Source of the DNA: Chrysogorgia sp. JL179-B06
Taxonomy: Eukaryota; Cnidaria; Anthozoa; Scleralcyonacea; Chrysogorgiidae
NCBI GenBank assembly: GCA_035772405.1
Contig: JAYKKM010000029.1
Coordinates: 267,501-331,500 of the forward strand
DNA length: 64,000 nt
Direction: 5' to 3'
Made by a program: the position numbers and the translations under genes. Positions 11,348-21,456 of this stretch are shown one piece after another. The stretch's first letter is position 1, and every line of letters begins with the position of its first letter. The notes beneath the pieces were generated by a model. The model searched no databases and had not been told where the DNA came from. It saw only the letters and a list, made by a program, of their open reading frames with translations.

Positions 11348-14300
11348 AGGCTCCCCCCCAGTGCGGTAACGTATTGGAACGTTTACCGTACGACCAGAGC
11401 GTGTCATCAACGGTGGTGTTGGTGGAAGCAATGGGAGAGGGCGGTTGAACTGTCTCGGTAGGGACATGTGTCTTTGGATGTTGGGTTGGCGCGCTGGGAA
11501 GGGTGTTTTCCATTTTCTTCTCCATGAAATCTGGCTTAAGTCTGTCAATGGATACCGTATCCTGACATCCGTTTTTATTTACCGTGAAGAACTTGTCATT
11601 GCGTTTAATGACGGGGAATGGGCCGTCGTAGGGTCGCTGCAGTGGACGTTTGACTGCATCACATCTTACGAAAACATGTGTAGCTTGTTGTAATGTCCTT
11701 GGCACGTAAGACAAGCGCGACCCGTGGTGTTGTGGAGGAACTGGACGTTGTCGGTGCATTATATCTTGCAACCGGCCAAGGAATGAGGAACGGTCGACCT
11801 CTTTGGTTTGAGAGTCGTTGAAAAATTCACCTGGGAGGTGGAGGGTGGTTCCATAGACCAACTCAGCCGGGCAGCATTCAAGATCCTCCTTGAGGGTGGT
11901 CTGGATTCCAAGCATAACGATGGGCAATTCGTCCCACCAGTTTGAGCTAGCCAAACGAGCTTTCAGGGATGTCTTCAATTGACGATGAAAGCGCTCGACG
12001 ATGCCGTTAGATTGTGGATGGTAGGCTGTGGTGCGATTACGTTTGATCCCGAGGAGAAGCATGAGGGATGCCCAGAGGTGAGATTCGAATTGACGACCAC
12101 GATCCGACATAATGCTCCTAGGCACACCAAACCTTGATATCCAACCATGCAACAGAGCACGTGCACAACTCTCCGCAGTCATGTCGATCATCGGTATAGC
12201 CTCTGTCCACCGGGTATATCGATCAATGCAAGTAAAGAGATAGCTGAACCCATGGGATGGAGGAAGTGGACCAACAATGTCAACATGAATCGCATCAAAA
12301 CGATGGTCGGGAATATCAAACTGCTGGAAAGGCGCTTTAGTATGTCGTTGAACCTTAGATTGCTGGCAGGCATTGCAGGTCCGAGCCCAACGTCGGACGT
12401 CACGATTGAGTCCATGCCATACAAAACGGGCGCTGATGAGCTTACAGGTGGAGCGGGTGCCTGGATGGGCAAGGTTGTGGAGCAAGTTGAATACCTCCCG
12501 ACGAAATGGCTCTGGAACTACTGGTCTAAAAGTACCCTGAGATGAGTCACAGAGGAGGGTAAGGTTGTCATCACCATCGAGGCTCACGTCTACTAATTTT
12601 AAATTGGTTACGCCAGCTTTTAGGCGCTGGGTCTCTTGGTCGTCAGCTTGTGCTCGAGCCATTGCACGAAAATCAAGTTCCGTATAGGTGGTTAAATTTA
12701 TTTGAATTCTAGAAAATGCGTCGGCCACGGCATTATTCTTGCCTTTGACATGTCGAAGGTCGGTCGTGAACTCCGAAATAAAAGCTAACTGCCTGATTTG
12801 ACGCGGAGAGCGTTGAGTGGAACCACTGGAGATTGCAAAAGTCAATGGTTTGTGATCAGTGTAGACCTGGAAAACGCGGCCTTCGAGAAACCAGCGAAAG
12901 TGACGTATGGCTAAGTAGACACCAAGTAGCTCTCGATCGAACGTACTGTAACGCGTTTCCGCCGGTTGTAACTTACGAGAGAAGAAGGCAATGGGGCGCC
13001 ACTCATGGTTGATAAATTGCTCCAGGACGGCTCCCACAGCAAAATCGGAGGCGTCAGACGTAATGCTAGTTGGTGCATTGCATTGCGGGTGAACCAATAA
13101 TGTTGCACTAGCTAAGGCTGATTTGCAAAATTGAAATGCTTCATCGCACTCTGGAGTCCAAATATATTCCGGCGAGGATAATAGTCGGTGCAAGGGATGT
13201 AACTTGCCAGCACAATGAGGAATAAAGCGATGATAAAAGTTAACCATACCGAGGAACTCGCGTAACCTCTTCTTGTCAACTGGTTGGGGAAAATCATGAA
13301 CTGCTTGGATGCGGGACGAAAGCGGAGAAATCCCTTGGGCACTGATGTGGTGACCTAAGAATGATAGCTGTGAACGTCCTAGCTCACATTTCTTAGGGTT
13401 AATGACCAAACCATAACCTTCTAATCGCTGAAAAAGCTGGTGCAGATGTTGGCGGTGTTGGTCGGGAGTGGTGCTAAAAACCAGGATGTCGTCGATGAAT
13501 ACAAACACGAAATCGAGATGACGACAGACTTCATCCATGAATCGTTGGAATGTCTGTGCGGCATTACGTAGCCCATATGGCATACGGTTGAATTCGTAAA
13601 GGCCGAATGGTGTGACGACGGCTGTTTTAGGGACATCCTCGGGAGCAACTGGAATTTGGTGATACGCCCGGACAAGGTCAATTTTCGAGAATATTTTACA
13701 ACCTGCGAGGCGAGCGGAAAAGTCCTGCACATGAGGCACCGGGTATCGGTCTGGTTTGGTTGCTGCATTAAGGGCTCGATAGTCACCACATGGGCGCCAG
13801 TCACCGTTAGACTTTGGGACCATATGAAGTGGGGATGCCCAGTTGCTTGACGATTTGCACACGGTGTGAGAGGAGAGCATCTGATCAAACTCTGTTTTGG
13901 CAGCCGCAAACTTTTCAGGAGAAAGTCGTCGGGCTTTCGCAAAAGTTGGTGGACCGGTTGTGATAATATGGTGCTGAACATTGTGCTTGACCTCTGGATC
14001 AGTAATGCATGGTTTGCAGACAGAGGGAAACTCAGCAAAAATACTATCGAACTCATTGGTGGGTTTGACTTGGGATATGCGACTTAGGGAAAGTGGTCGG
14101 ACTGAAGATATCTGTGCAGGAACGGTTACGGATGTTGCTGCATCGACGAGACACGAATTGGAAAGATCAACCACGATCCGAAAATGTCTCAAGAAATCAG
14201 CGCCTAAAATAGGTTGATTCACGTCCGCATTGAGAAAAGACCACTTGAGCTGCCGGTGGAGACCGAAGTCCAGGCAAAGTTCACGCTTGCCATAGGTATG

Positions 14301-14567
14301 AATAGTTGAATTGTTAGCCGCCGTAAGAGAAATACCTTTTCTTCGGTATCGTTTGTCCCGTGGAGTAGCTGGGTAAACACTGACCTCTGCACCAGTATCA
14401 ACCAAAAAGCGGTTTTTCGATTGTTTATCGGTGACATATAACAGGCGGCTTGAAGGACCCCCAGCCACGTGCGCCTCTACTTGTGGCCGGGCTTGTCGTT
14501 TCCCTGAAAGGCGCAGGGTGGACGACATTTGGAAGCCTGGACACCAAATCGGGTGTGATACCAACAA
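11343..14567 (-). CDS. pol: Pol polyprotein (PR-RT-RNase H-integrase)
   Basis: One open frame of 1074 codons. Order: aspartic protease with [11 protein letters not shown] near residue 55; reverse transcriptase with [11 protein letters not shown] as the YxDD-equivalent box; RNase H with [12 protein letters not shown] and [10 protein letters not shown]; integrase with an HHCC zinc domain (HPGTR...CNACQQSK), catalytic Asp in HVDIVGPL and MSDRGRQF and catalytic Glu in [11 protein letters not shown]; and a GPY/F-type module ([10 protein letters not shown]). The frame overlaps the end of gag by about 90 bases in another phase, so expression by frameshifting is expected. The true N terminus is probably set by that frameshift rather than by the first ATG. 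It reverse-transcribes and integrates the element. Confidence 0.95.
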   Translation of the reverse strand: MLVSHPIWCPGFQMSSTLRLSGKRQARPQVEAHVAGGPSSRLLYVTDKQSKNRFLVDTGAEVSVYPATPRDKRYRRKGISLTAANNSTIHTYGKRELCLDFGLHRQLKWSFLNADVNQPILGADFLRHFRIVVDLSNSCLVDAATSVTVPAQISSVRPLSLSRISQVKPTNEFDSIFAEFPSVCKPCITDPEVKHNVQHHIITTGPPTFAKARRLSPEKFAAAKTEFDQMLSSHTVCKSSSNWASPLHMVPKSNGDWRPCGDYRALNAATKPDRYPVPHVQDFSARLAGCKIFSKIDLVRAYHQIPVAPEDVPKTAVVTPFGLYEFNRMPYGLRNAAQTFQRFMDEVCRHLDFVFVFIDDILVFSTTPDQHRQHLHQLFQRLEGYGLVINPKKCELGRSQLSFLGHHISAQGISPLSSRIQAVHDFPQPVDKKRLREFLGMVNFYHRFIPHCAGKLHPLHRLLSSPEYIWTPECDEAFQFCKSALASATLLVHPQCNAPTSITSDASDFAVGAVLEQFINHEWRPIAFFSRKLQPAETRYSTFDRELLGVYLAIRHFRWFLEGRVFQVYTDHKPLTFAISSGSTQRSPRQIRQLAFISEFTTDLRHVKGKNNAVADAFSRIQINLTTYTELDFRAMARAQADDQETQRLKAGVTNLKLVDVSLDGDDNLTLLCDSSQGTFRPVVPEPFRREVFNLLHNLAHPGTRSTCKLISARFVWHGLNRDVRRWARTCNACQQSKVQRHTKAPFQQFDIPDHRFDAIHVDIVGPLPPSHGFSYLFTCIDRYTRWTEAIPMIDMTAESCARALLHGWISRFGVPRSIMSDRGRQFESHLWASLMLLLGIKRNRTTAYHPQSNGIVERFHRQLKTSLKARLASSNWWDELPIVMLGIQTTLKEDLECCPAELVYGTTLHLPGEFFNDSQTKEVDRSSFLGRLQDIMHRQRPVPPQHHGSRLSYVPRTLQQATHVFVRCDAVKRPLQRPYDGPFPVIKRNDKFFTVNKNGCQDTVSIDRLKPDFMEKKMENTLPSAPTQHPKTHVPTETVQPPSPIASTNTTVDDTLWSYGKRSNTLPHWGGAL
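11348..11362 (-). promoter_or_regulatory. Polypurine tract
   Basis: On the minus strand a run of seven G followed by AGCC directly abuts the 3' LTR, the usual position for plus-strand priming. Confidence 0.7.
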
Positions 14568-15258
14568 ATATCGCTCTTGGCAGTTTCTTGGCCACCAGAA
14601 GCTGTCTGGGCTCTAGTGTCTAGCAGCTTGAGTACTTTATTGAGGTCAGCTCTGATCGATGAGATCTCAGCAGCAGATTCGGGTGTTTCAATTTGGGTCA
14701 CTGATGGGTGTGCTTCGGTTAACTCCATCATTCCATCTGCGATCAAGGCTAAGGCGGCGAGGGGTTTGTCGGGGTGGGATAGCAGTCCGATCTGGACGTT
14801 GGAAGGTAGTCGTTGTAGAAAAAGCTCACGTAAAAGTTCGTTTTCGGAGTTACCATGTAGCTGTTGTAGGCGTCGGAGCAGTTGAGATGGCATCCGATCT
14901 CCCAATTCTTCAGTATGCAATAGTTGTTGGATTTTTCGACGCTTGGAACGGAAACTCGCTTGGTGAGTGTCTCTTTCAGTACGTCGAACGGATTTGTGGC
15001 GGGAGGTGTAAGAATTAGATCACGAACTTCCGTGGCTGCTTCAGGCGATAAGGCAGCGACAATATGAGCGAATTTTGTACCTTGTGATGTGATCTTTTTC
15101 AGCGTAAATTGAGCTTCTACCTGTGCAAACCACAGTTCGGGGTCGGAGGGCCAAAATGGCGGAATTTTGACTACCACGGCGTTCGCACCTACGACGTTCG
15201 TAGCGGCCGTAGGTGGCGAATTTTCATTCGAGGCACTCGACGAAGAAGAGGTCTCCAT
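14477..15258 (-). pseudogene. gag: Gag polyprotein, one frame break
   Basis: The N-terminal half (from 15258) contains IPPFWPSDPELWFAQVEAQF, typical of CsRn1-type capsid. The second half continues in a different frame from about 14920 with GDRMPSQLLRRLQQLHG and ends with the zinc motif [19 protein letters not shown]. The break lies in a short A-run near 14930 and is consistent with loss of one base. Since the two LTRs are identical, the break is either very recent or a sequencing error. A full capsid and a CHCC-type nucleocapsid are otherwise present. Confidence 0.85.
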
Positions 15259-15274
15259 AATCTTGAAGTAAATA

Positions 15275-15285
15275 CGGGGTCACCA
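15275..15285 (-). promoter_or_regulatory. Primer binding site, tRNA-Trp type
   Basis: Minus-strand TGGTGACCCCG begins one base inside the 5' LTR and is complementary to the 3' end of tRNA-Trp, the primer reported for CsRn1-group elements. Confidence 0.75.
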
Positions 15286-15286
15286 A

Positions 15287-15447
15287 TGTAGGAATCACTC
15301 AATTACGTATATAATATCTTTATTTACTAATCCATTTAACATGATACTTTCGTTTTGTAACACGAGAATACAACGTACTATATTGTTCTAACATCAAGTT
15401 CTTATGTCTCACCCGTCCGCTGACCAGGTTCTAAGTTTGTCCCTACA
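15287..15447 (-). repeat. 5' LTR
   Basis: 161 bp, reading identical to the copy at 11187-11347; followed on its outer side by the AGTT target duplicate. Confidence 0.93.
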
Positions 15448-16548
15448 AGTTTATACTGTACGATTATAAACGATAAAGTAGTGTCTAGTGAAGGCAGTGG
15501 CTATTCGTACGGTAGCAGTATTAAAGGCGGTAGTCTTTTATAATTCAACGAAATGCTAATCCTAATAACCTAACCAAATTACCAACCCTAACCAAAAAAC
15601 TATGCTGAAAAGGCATATTAATGTATTAAAAATAATATGTTTATCGAACTCGACCGGAAATCGCGGGTTGGGAACGAACGCCTTGTATCTTAATACAAAT
15701 ATATAGACACTTAAAAGTTAAAATAAAAGGGCCTTCGCTCAACACAGACTCACAGTGTACTATCCTTGAATACTGAGAATACTAATTTATTTACCTGTAT
15801 TCGTGTCCGAGCAAAGTATCCATAGGCATAGATGAATATTACAAAATAAAACTTGCTTGTCCGTCATTCCGTCAACACTACATTCCAACAGTTTCGGCAT
15901 TTTCGTCGCCTTTGGCTTTGTTCACAATCTTTCAACCTTCTTGTTTCCCTTCTCTTCGCGAGCCGAACTTCGCGTTGTTCTGGAGTTTCTTCTCGCGATT
16001 TTCGACGCCTTTGTTCACAATCTTTCGACCTTGTTGATGTATTCTTAGCTGTTGGTTTCGTTTTCCCGCGGGCAATATCGGACTTTCGTTCTCCTCTGCT
16101 CGTGCAGCTTCAACCTGCCATTCGTTGTTTAAATCACTCATTTCACTTTTTTCCAGTTTCCAATACTGTTTAAAATTCACAAACAGTATTAAAAGTCGCT
16201 TCTGAAAAATATTTTTAAAAACCATAACACAAAATGTTCCCGGCTCACGACCTACAGATAAATATCCTTGTAGATCCATACATATCCTTGTTTAGCTATT
16301 TTCTTCCCCGTGAGATCCGAACCTCGTGATCAAACCAAAAAACGTACGGTTCACGGTTGATGGATACCTATAAATATACACGGGACAAACTTGTTCTGAA
16401 ACTATTGACCCTGCAGACCAGACGACCGGACATTGAACCACCCCGTCAAGATTATCACCCTGGTAGCGCCGTCCGGGCGAGGGGATTATTATGGCTCAGA
16501 ATTATTTGCACACACTCATTCAAGATTTGTGTTTCATATTTACTTTAG
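15448..16548. other. KDZ-type gene intron 2, last part
   Basis: Mostly noncoding. A minus-strand frame from 16141 to 15932 (69 codons starting MSDLNNEWQVEAARAEENE) is charged and contains a short internal duplication (KIVNK). It could be a first exon of an antisense gene, but no homologue was recognised, and nothing else is seen. Confidence 0.3.
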
Positions 16549-16880
16549 GTAGACAACATTTGAAAAAAGTCTGTTTCTGCAGCTGTGAAAACAATGCTGC
16601 AACATTGATAAAACTTAATCTGTGGCCTGGATCACGACCAAAAGTTGCTTTTCACTTGGATTTGATGAATTTGGCAGAAACGTTTTTGCTGGAGAGCCAT
16701 GTGTCACTTCATAAATGTTGTGACTCGATTGAAATTGAATACCCAACAATGTTACCTAAGCTGGTAGAGTATATATTCTTTTAAACAATTTGAAAATGTT
16801 TTGGATTGATGGTGTTATTTATTACTACAGTATATTGATATCCATCTCGTTATATATATACTAATGTTTGTTTAGACTTA

Positions 16881-17626
16881 AAGTGCTACTGCAATGAAAA
16901 AAATTGTCTATAAAAAACCTGAATATCTCTGGAAAGAGATGAAGTATTGAAAAACCAATGTCAGTGTCTCATTTTTAGAGCTGGGCCCGATTAATCGATT
17001 AATCGGTTACGATACAGACAATCGATTATCATCAACAACAATCGGATCATCGAAAACAACCATACTGCTTATTTACGTTACTGTTCTTAACTTTTAAATG
17101 CGTACAAAAGAGAGAACAAGCTTTTTAAAGTTTGTTCGTTTACGTAGTTCTAGAGTTCATAGTGTTAGGGTTGATTTCCAGTGCTGCATTTTTTCGATCT
17201 ACATCAGAACACATACACTCGTTCATTGACGCGTATTGAGCATACGTACGTAAAAAAGCATCACTGGAAAACAGTCTTAAAATGACCGACAATAGCTCTG
17301 AACACTACAAGCTTTGTATATTTTTATTATATCTAACGTTTTTTCTTTATAATCATGTTTTGTTTGTTTATATATAAAAAATTATATAAAAAACTGGAAA
17401 AAATATATATATTGTATTAACTGCAAGTCTTCACTTTCTGGCACAGGAAGTGCTAATTGCTACTCAATTTACGCAAACGATTAATCGATTATTAATCGAT
17501 TGTTGAGGACGATTAATCGATTATGAATTGAGCCCATTGGGCCCAGCTCTACTCATTTTAATAATACAGGTACTTTTAAATAAAATCAAAATTGGATAGA
17601 TGATTTTTTTCATTGCAGTAGCACTT
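16881..17626. mobile_element. TA-flanked MITE (outer of a nested pair)
   Basis: Inverted ends AAGTGCTACTGCAATGAAAA and TTTTCATTGCAGTAGCACTT are bordered by TA on both sides, as for Tc1/mariner-type insertions. The inside is non-coding and interrupted by a hAT-type MITE at 16976-17551. Located in intron 3 of the KDZ-type gene. Confidence 0.8.
16976..17551. mobile_element. hAT-type MITE nested in the outer MITE
   Basis: Perfect inverted ends TAGAGCTGGGCCC / GGGCCCAGCTCTA are flanked by an 8-bp duplication CTCATTTT (16968-16975 and 17552-17559), the hAT signature. Just inside both ends are several ATTAATCGATTAATCG-type units. A remnant of the same family lies near 43195-43225. Confidence 0.88.
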
Positions 17627-18550
17627 TACATTCCCATTTCTACCATACTTAGGTTTTTAAAGTTATAAGTTGATTATTTGGGTGTTTGCCATGACTATGA
17701 TATAGTGGACCTGTTATTGTACTGTAGTCTCCACCTGGCACTAAAAATGTTCTGAGCACATCCTTGACAGTCCAAATGTGCTAATATTCTCTGATGAAGG
17801 GCCTTTGCTTGAAATGTGAGACTGTTATTTCATAATTTCAGCAGTACACCAACCTTCCAATAATCTCTTTGTTACTGGCTCGCAGATTCATGATTATCAA
17901 ACTAGATTTGCTCAAGACTTGTGTCCTCATCAGTGTCGGACAATGTCAAAAAAGTTTCCATTACCTACCAATTGGGCCCTTTATTTTGGAATTCATTGGG
18001 AGAAAGTTTAAAAAATCTACGAAGTTTAAAAAGATTTAAATATAAGTTGAAAGTAACACTTTTAGAGGCTTATACCTGCAGCATCTGATGTTTTGCAGTC
18101 TATTTTATCTAAACTGTATACGTCACTTTGTAACTTACTAGTAATTATTCTCCTAGCTGCTGCATGCCTATTCTAACTAACTTGAAAAAATAAAACTTTA
18201 TTAAATTTATATTCTCAAACTGCCAAATGATATTTTGTTAACAACTTGTAACAGCTGAGGAAGCCTAAAAGGTTACAAGCTTCGCCTTCTTTTTTTAGGC
18301 TTCCTTGTCACTACGGTATATATTCTATACTATTTAGTTTTTTTTCTTTAAATTCTTGTATATTGTGACAAATAAAATTCTATTCTATTCTATTATATTT
18401 TATTAATATTAGGCTCTCAGATTTATCCTTTTCAAACAAATAATAATATACATGTATATGAATTGATGTACAATAACTTTTTGTTTTACTGTTTAGGTTT
18501 TTGAACTAATTTTAAACATGTTTTAATTTCCTGTATCCATTTATTTTAAG
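17627..18550. other. Intron 3, distal part
   Basis: Noncoding. A hammerhead-like string (CTGATGAAGGGCC...GAAAT) lies at 17791-17815 and a palindrome AGGAAGCCTAAAA...TTTTTTTAGGCTTCCT at about 18257-18305. No gene seen. Confidence 0.35.
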
Positions 18551-18946
18551 GTAAAAAATATTTATGCAGCACTAAATAGTGGATCATTTGATGAATATCG
18601 GTAAGAAAAATGATAATTTATGCAGTCTTTATTTCCTTTGTCTTTGTGTACTTTGTTGACCTGAATAATGAATGAATACTGTATATTCAATTGTTTTGCA
18701 GACTTGCTCATGTACATGTAAAGCATTCATTGTGAAAGCAACATAAGCTAGCGTAAAGCATTCATTGTGAAAGCAACATAAGCAACATAATCATGCATCC
18801 ATGTGAATGAAGTTACAGTATATATTAAAAGCAATATATATTAAAAGCAATGAAATTTCTTAAAATTTCTTTGCATTTCCTGTAGATAAATAAAATAATG
18901 ATACTGTTGTAGCTGAATTAAGTGAGTTTTAAAACTGGTCAATAAG

Positions 18947-18947
<1 letters not shown>

Positions 18948-18975
<28 letters not shown>
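18948..18975. repeat. (TA)n microsatellite
   Basis: About 14 TA units in intron 4 of the KDZ-type gene. Confidence 0.9.
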
Positions 18976-18979
<4 letters not shown>

Positions 18980-19330
18980 ACCTGTAGAATCAACTGGCTG
19001 ATCCAAGGGCCATTTTCACTGAACTTCCACCGACCACCATGTACATGTAGGCAAAATAACCTGGGTATACAAGATTGGCTAAACTTGATTTATGTCTTTT
19101 TTAATGTTAGATTTTTTAAGCACAGACTCAGAACTTTAGATTTACTAAGCATTGGTCTGGTAGACTACACAACCTGTCCTCTTTGCCCCCAAGTAAGTTT
19201 AATAGGTTCAAATTTAATTGACAATGTCCAATATCACTGTAAAATGCCTGTCTAACTCTAAATATAATACATTTATTTACTGTACCATACACTGCACCTT
19301 TTTTGGCTAATAGTTGAGATTACCTGTAGC

Positions 19331-20033
19331 ATTCAACTACTTGTGAAATCATTCGTCTGGTTGTTAAATCATTAAACTAGTTGACGACTCGTTTAACCAG
19401 CTGACAAATCATTTCACCAGTTTTGGAATCACTCAACTATACATGTGAACTGATTCAACTATATGTTACGCCATATGACACCGTCACACGTCAATCAACG
19501 TGTTGTGAAACGACTCAACGTAAAGTGAAATGACTCAACGTAAAGTGAAACCACTCAACGCAAAGTGATACGACTCAACGTAAAGTGAAATGACTCAACG
19601 TAAAGTGAAATGACTCAACGTAAAGTAAAACGACTCAACGTAAAGTGAAATGACTCAACGTAAAGTAAAACGACTCAGCGTAAAGTGATACGACTCAACG
19701 TAAAGCGAAACCACTCAACGTAAAGTGATACGACTCAACGTCTTGCGAAACGACTCAACGTAAAGTAAAACGACTCAACGAAAAGCAAAACGACTTAACG
19801 TAAAGTAAAACGACTCAACGTAAAGTACAACGACTCAACGTCTTGCGAAACGACTCAACGTAAAGTAAAACGACTCAACGTGTTGCGAAACGACTCAACG
19901 TAAAGTAAAACGACTTAACGTAAAGTAAAACGACTCAACGTAAAGTACAACGACTCAACGTCTTGCGAAACGACTCAACGTAAAGTGAAACGACTCAACG
20001 TGTTGCGAAACGATTCAACGTAAAGTGTGGCGA
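19331..20033 (+). repeat. Left inverted arm with a 20-bp minisatellite
   Basis: 19331-19560 (ATTCAACTACTTGTGAAATC to the first ACGTAAAGTG units) recurs inverted at 42405-42644. From about 19495 the arm expands into some 27 tandem copies of a 20-bp unit with consensus ACTCAACGTAAAGTGAAACG and variants with GTCTTGCG. The right arm has only about three copies. Array expansion on one side of an inverted-repeat pair is typical of terminal minisatellites in foldback-type DNA elements. Confidence 0.85.
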
Positions 20034-20040
20034 AGCTAGC

Positions 20041-20890
20041 GGTCATGCTAGTCATGCTCAGCATGACTAAAAATTTCCTGAAAATATATAGTTTTTGTTT
20101 GCTTTTATTTACTTTATTTGAAATCTCTCCTTTGAACTTTGAAGTCGTGCGCATTTCGAAGAGAACAAGTAATAATAGTTCACGTATATTACGCGGATAT
20201 TCTCGCTCCGTATCCGGCCCTGTCTAAAATCCGCCGTCTTCGTTCCCAGGCTCTTTTGTTCAGCCTGGCCCTGGCCCCGGCCAAGTCATGCTCTTTAAGA
20301 ATAGCATGACCAGCCATATGAATAGCCTGCGTAGCAGACGGTTGTTTGGGGGGAGGGGGTTATAATAATTCGGGACGCGGAATACTCGCGAGGCGGAAAA
20401 CCCGCGAGGCGGAAAACCCGCGAGGCAGAAAACCCGCGATGAGCTTTCCGCCTGACCAACTATGTTAAGGAGATTCTTGATTTATCATGGCATCAACGAG
20501 CTCTGATTCGGTCCAAACAGTCCTTGCTTATGAACTGCTTAGAAAACCGTTTTCGGCTCGAAACATCAACGAGAAAAATCTTCTTGTTGGACAGCGACCA
20601 TGGCCGGATCATGGCCATTCGTCTTTCTTTCATTTTATTTGCAATGAATCGCAGTTGAAAAAGTTTACCAAGAATTGTAAACAGACCGGCGGCAAACCAT
20701 TGCAAAGATTCTCTCCAAGATGACTAGATGAGAGAAACACGGATGAGAGATGAATCATGAAGACGGAATGGACAGCCCCGAAGGACAGGAAAATATTATT
20801 ATGCTGTGTTGACATTTATCTCGTTGATTTTTGTCCGATTTAAATAAATTCTATATCGAAATGATCACTTGAATCTGGCGAATCGAACGC
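20041..20890. other. Sequence between left arm and Polinton
   Basis: Contains a short GC-rich tandem repeat at about 20374-20440 (four units of CGCGAGGCGGAAAACC type). A 78-codon open frame at 20487-20723 resembles nothing I recognise. It is probably the interior of the inverted-arm element that the Polinton split. Confidence 0.4.
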
Positions 20891-20896
20891 TGTACG
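20891..20896. repeat. Polinton target-site duplication, left
   Basis: TGTACG abuts the outer end of the left terminal repeat and is matched by TGTACG at 40121-40126. Polintons make 6-bp duplications. Confidence 0.95.
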
Positions 20897-21430
20897 AGTA
20901 GTATAGAGAGTGGCGGTACGAGCTCAGTCAACGTCAACCGTAATATAAACACCAAAACATCGCCAAATTTGTGTCAAGCCACAACTCAGCAATGTTTTGG
21001 TGTTTATGTTTTACAATCGACGTTGGTGAGCTCGTACCACCACTCTCTATACTACTATGGCAATCATTAGTCAATCTAAACACCCCTCCCATGTTTTCTA
21101 CTCAATTGATGAGAAATACTAAAATAACGATTTTCGCTAAATTTAAAGCTAGAATGTGTCGTTTCATCATTTTCACGTCTTTAAAAAGTGGAGAATGTCG
21201 TTTCAACATTTTCGCGTATTTAAAAAAGGCATAGTGTGCCACTTCAACGTTTTCACACATTTAAAAAAGTAGAAGGTGTCATTTCAGCATTTTTACATTT
21301 TTGCTCAACAAACCACCGACACGTTCCACTGCTGTCTCACAAATTCACGCGCGAAAAAAAACCACTAGATTTTGATTCTAGTGGTGATGTTTATCCAAAT
21401 GGATAGCGAAATGGTGCTCTTTTGATTGGT
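20897..21430 (+). repeat. Polinton left terminal inverted repeat
   Basis: About 534 bp matching 39587-40120 inverted with very few differences. Weaker similarity runs on to about 21478, into the 3' end of the polymerase gene. Its outer 160 bp (20897-21056) form an imperfect palindrome with arms of about 69 bp. Its inner part holds four to five degenerate 38-41-bp units (21120-21305). A 9-bp-stem hairpin (ACCACTAGA...TCTAGTGGT) lies at 21361-21385, downstream of the polymerase stop codon. Confidence 0.95.
21120..21305. repeat. Subterminal tandem units in the left TIR
   Basis: Degenerate units of about 38-41 bp share GTGTCGTTTCA, ATTTTC and TTTAAAAA boxes in the same order. A mirror set is at 39712-39897. 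Their position resembles iterons near a replication end, though function is not shown. Confidence 0.6.
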
Positions 21431-21456
21431 CAACAAATAGCCGGTTGTTTTGCAAA

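Larger units (their letters stand above)
11187..15447 (-). mobile_element. Ty3/gypsy LTR retrotransposon, CsRn1-like, complete
   Basis: The element runs on the minus strand between two 161-bp LTRs that read identical. The LTRs begin TGTAGG and end CCTACA, and a 4-bp AGTT target duplication flanks the element (11183-11186 and 15448-15451). The primer binding site is TGGTGACCCCG, matching the 3' end of tRNA-Trp. A G-rich polypurine tract precedes the 3' LTR. The tRNA-Trp primer together with the gag zinc motif CWYH...C...C places it near the CsRn1 clade. Identical LTRs mean recent insertion. It sits in intron 2 of the KDZ-type gene, in antisense orientation. Confidence 0.92.
7476..19192 (+). 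pseudogene. KDZ-type (CxC zinc-binding) gene, 5' exons
   Basis: Five exons join in consistent phase: 7476-8017, 9791-9905, 16549-16763, 18551-18600 and 19111-19192. The product has a zinc-binding segment CCVKCCEDGRPEVDAIMRC followed by CADC, CSDC and a His-rich stretch. Next come KVCFCSCEN, LNLWPGS and PKVAFHLDLM, and finally DYTTCPLCPQ. This order resembles the N-terminal CxC region of Kyakuja-Dileera-Zisupton transposases and related host genes. The downstream transposase core was not found in the window, so the gene is truncated or its later exons are displaced. Exon 1 has a single-nucleotide frame change near 7690, where the frame passes into NDDFEEDPTC. Intron 2 carries a complete LTR retrotransposon and intron 3 nested MITEs. 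Family assignment is by motif resemblance only. Confidence 0.6.

Noticed and set aside
11343..15258. Possible endogenous retrovirus rather than a Ty3 retrotransposon
   Set aside because: There is no envelope frame between pol and the 3' LTR; pol ends at the LTR edge.
19495..20033. Regular 20-bp repeats that could suggest a CRISPR-like array
   Set aside because: There are no unique spacers; units are head-to-tail with point variants and lie in an inverted arm of a eukaryotic mobile element. It is a minisatellite.
20971..21234. 87-codon open frame present identically in both Polinton terminal repeats
   Set aside because: It spans the terminal palindrome and the degenerate tandem units, has no start context or domain, and is duplicated only because the repeat is.
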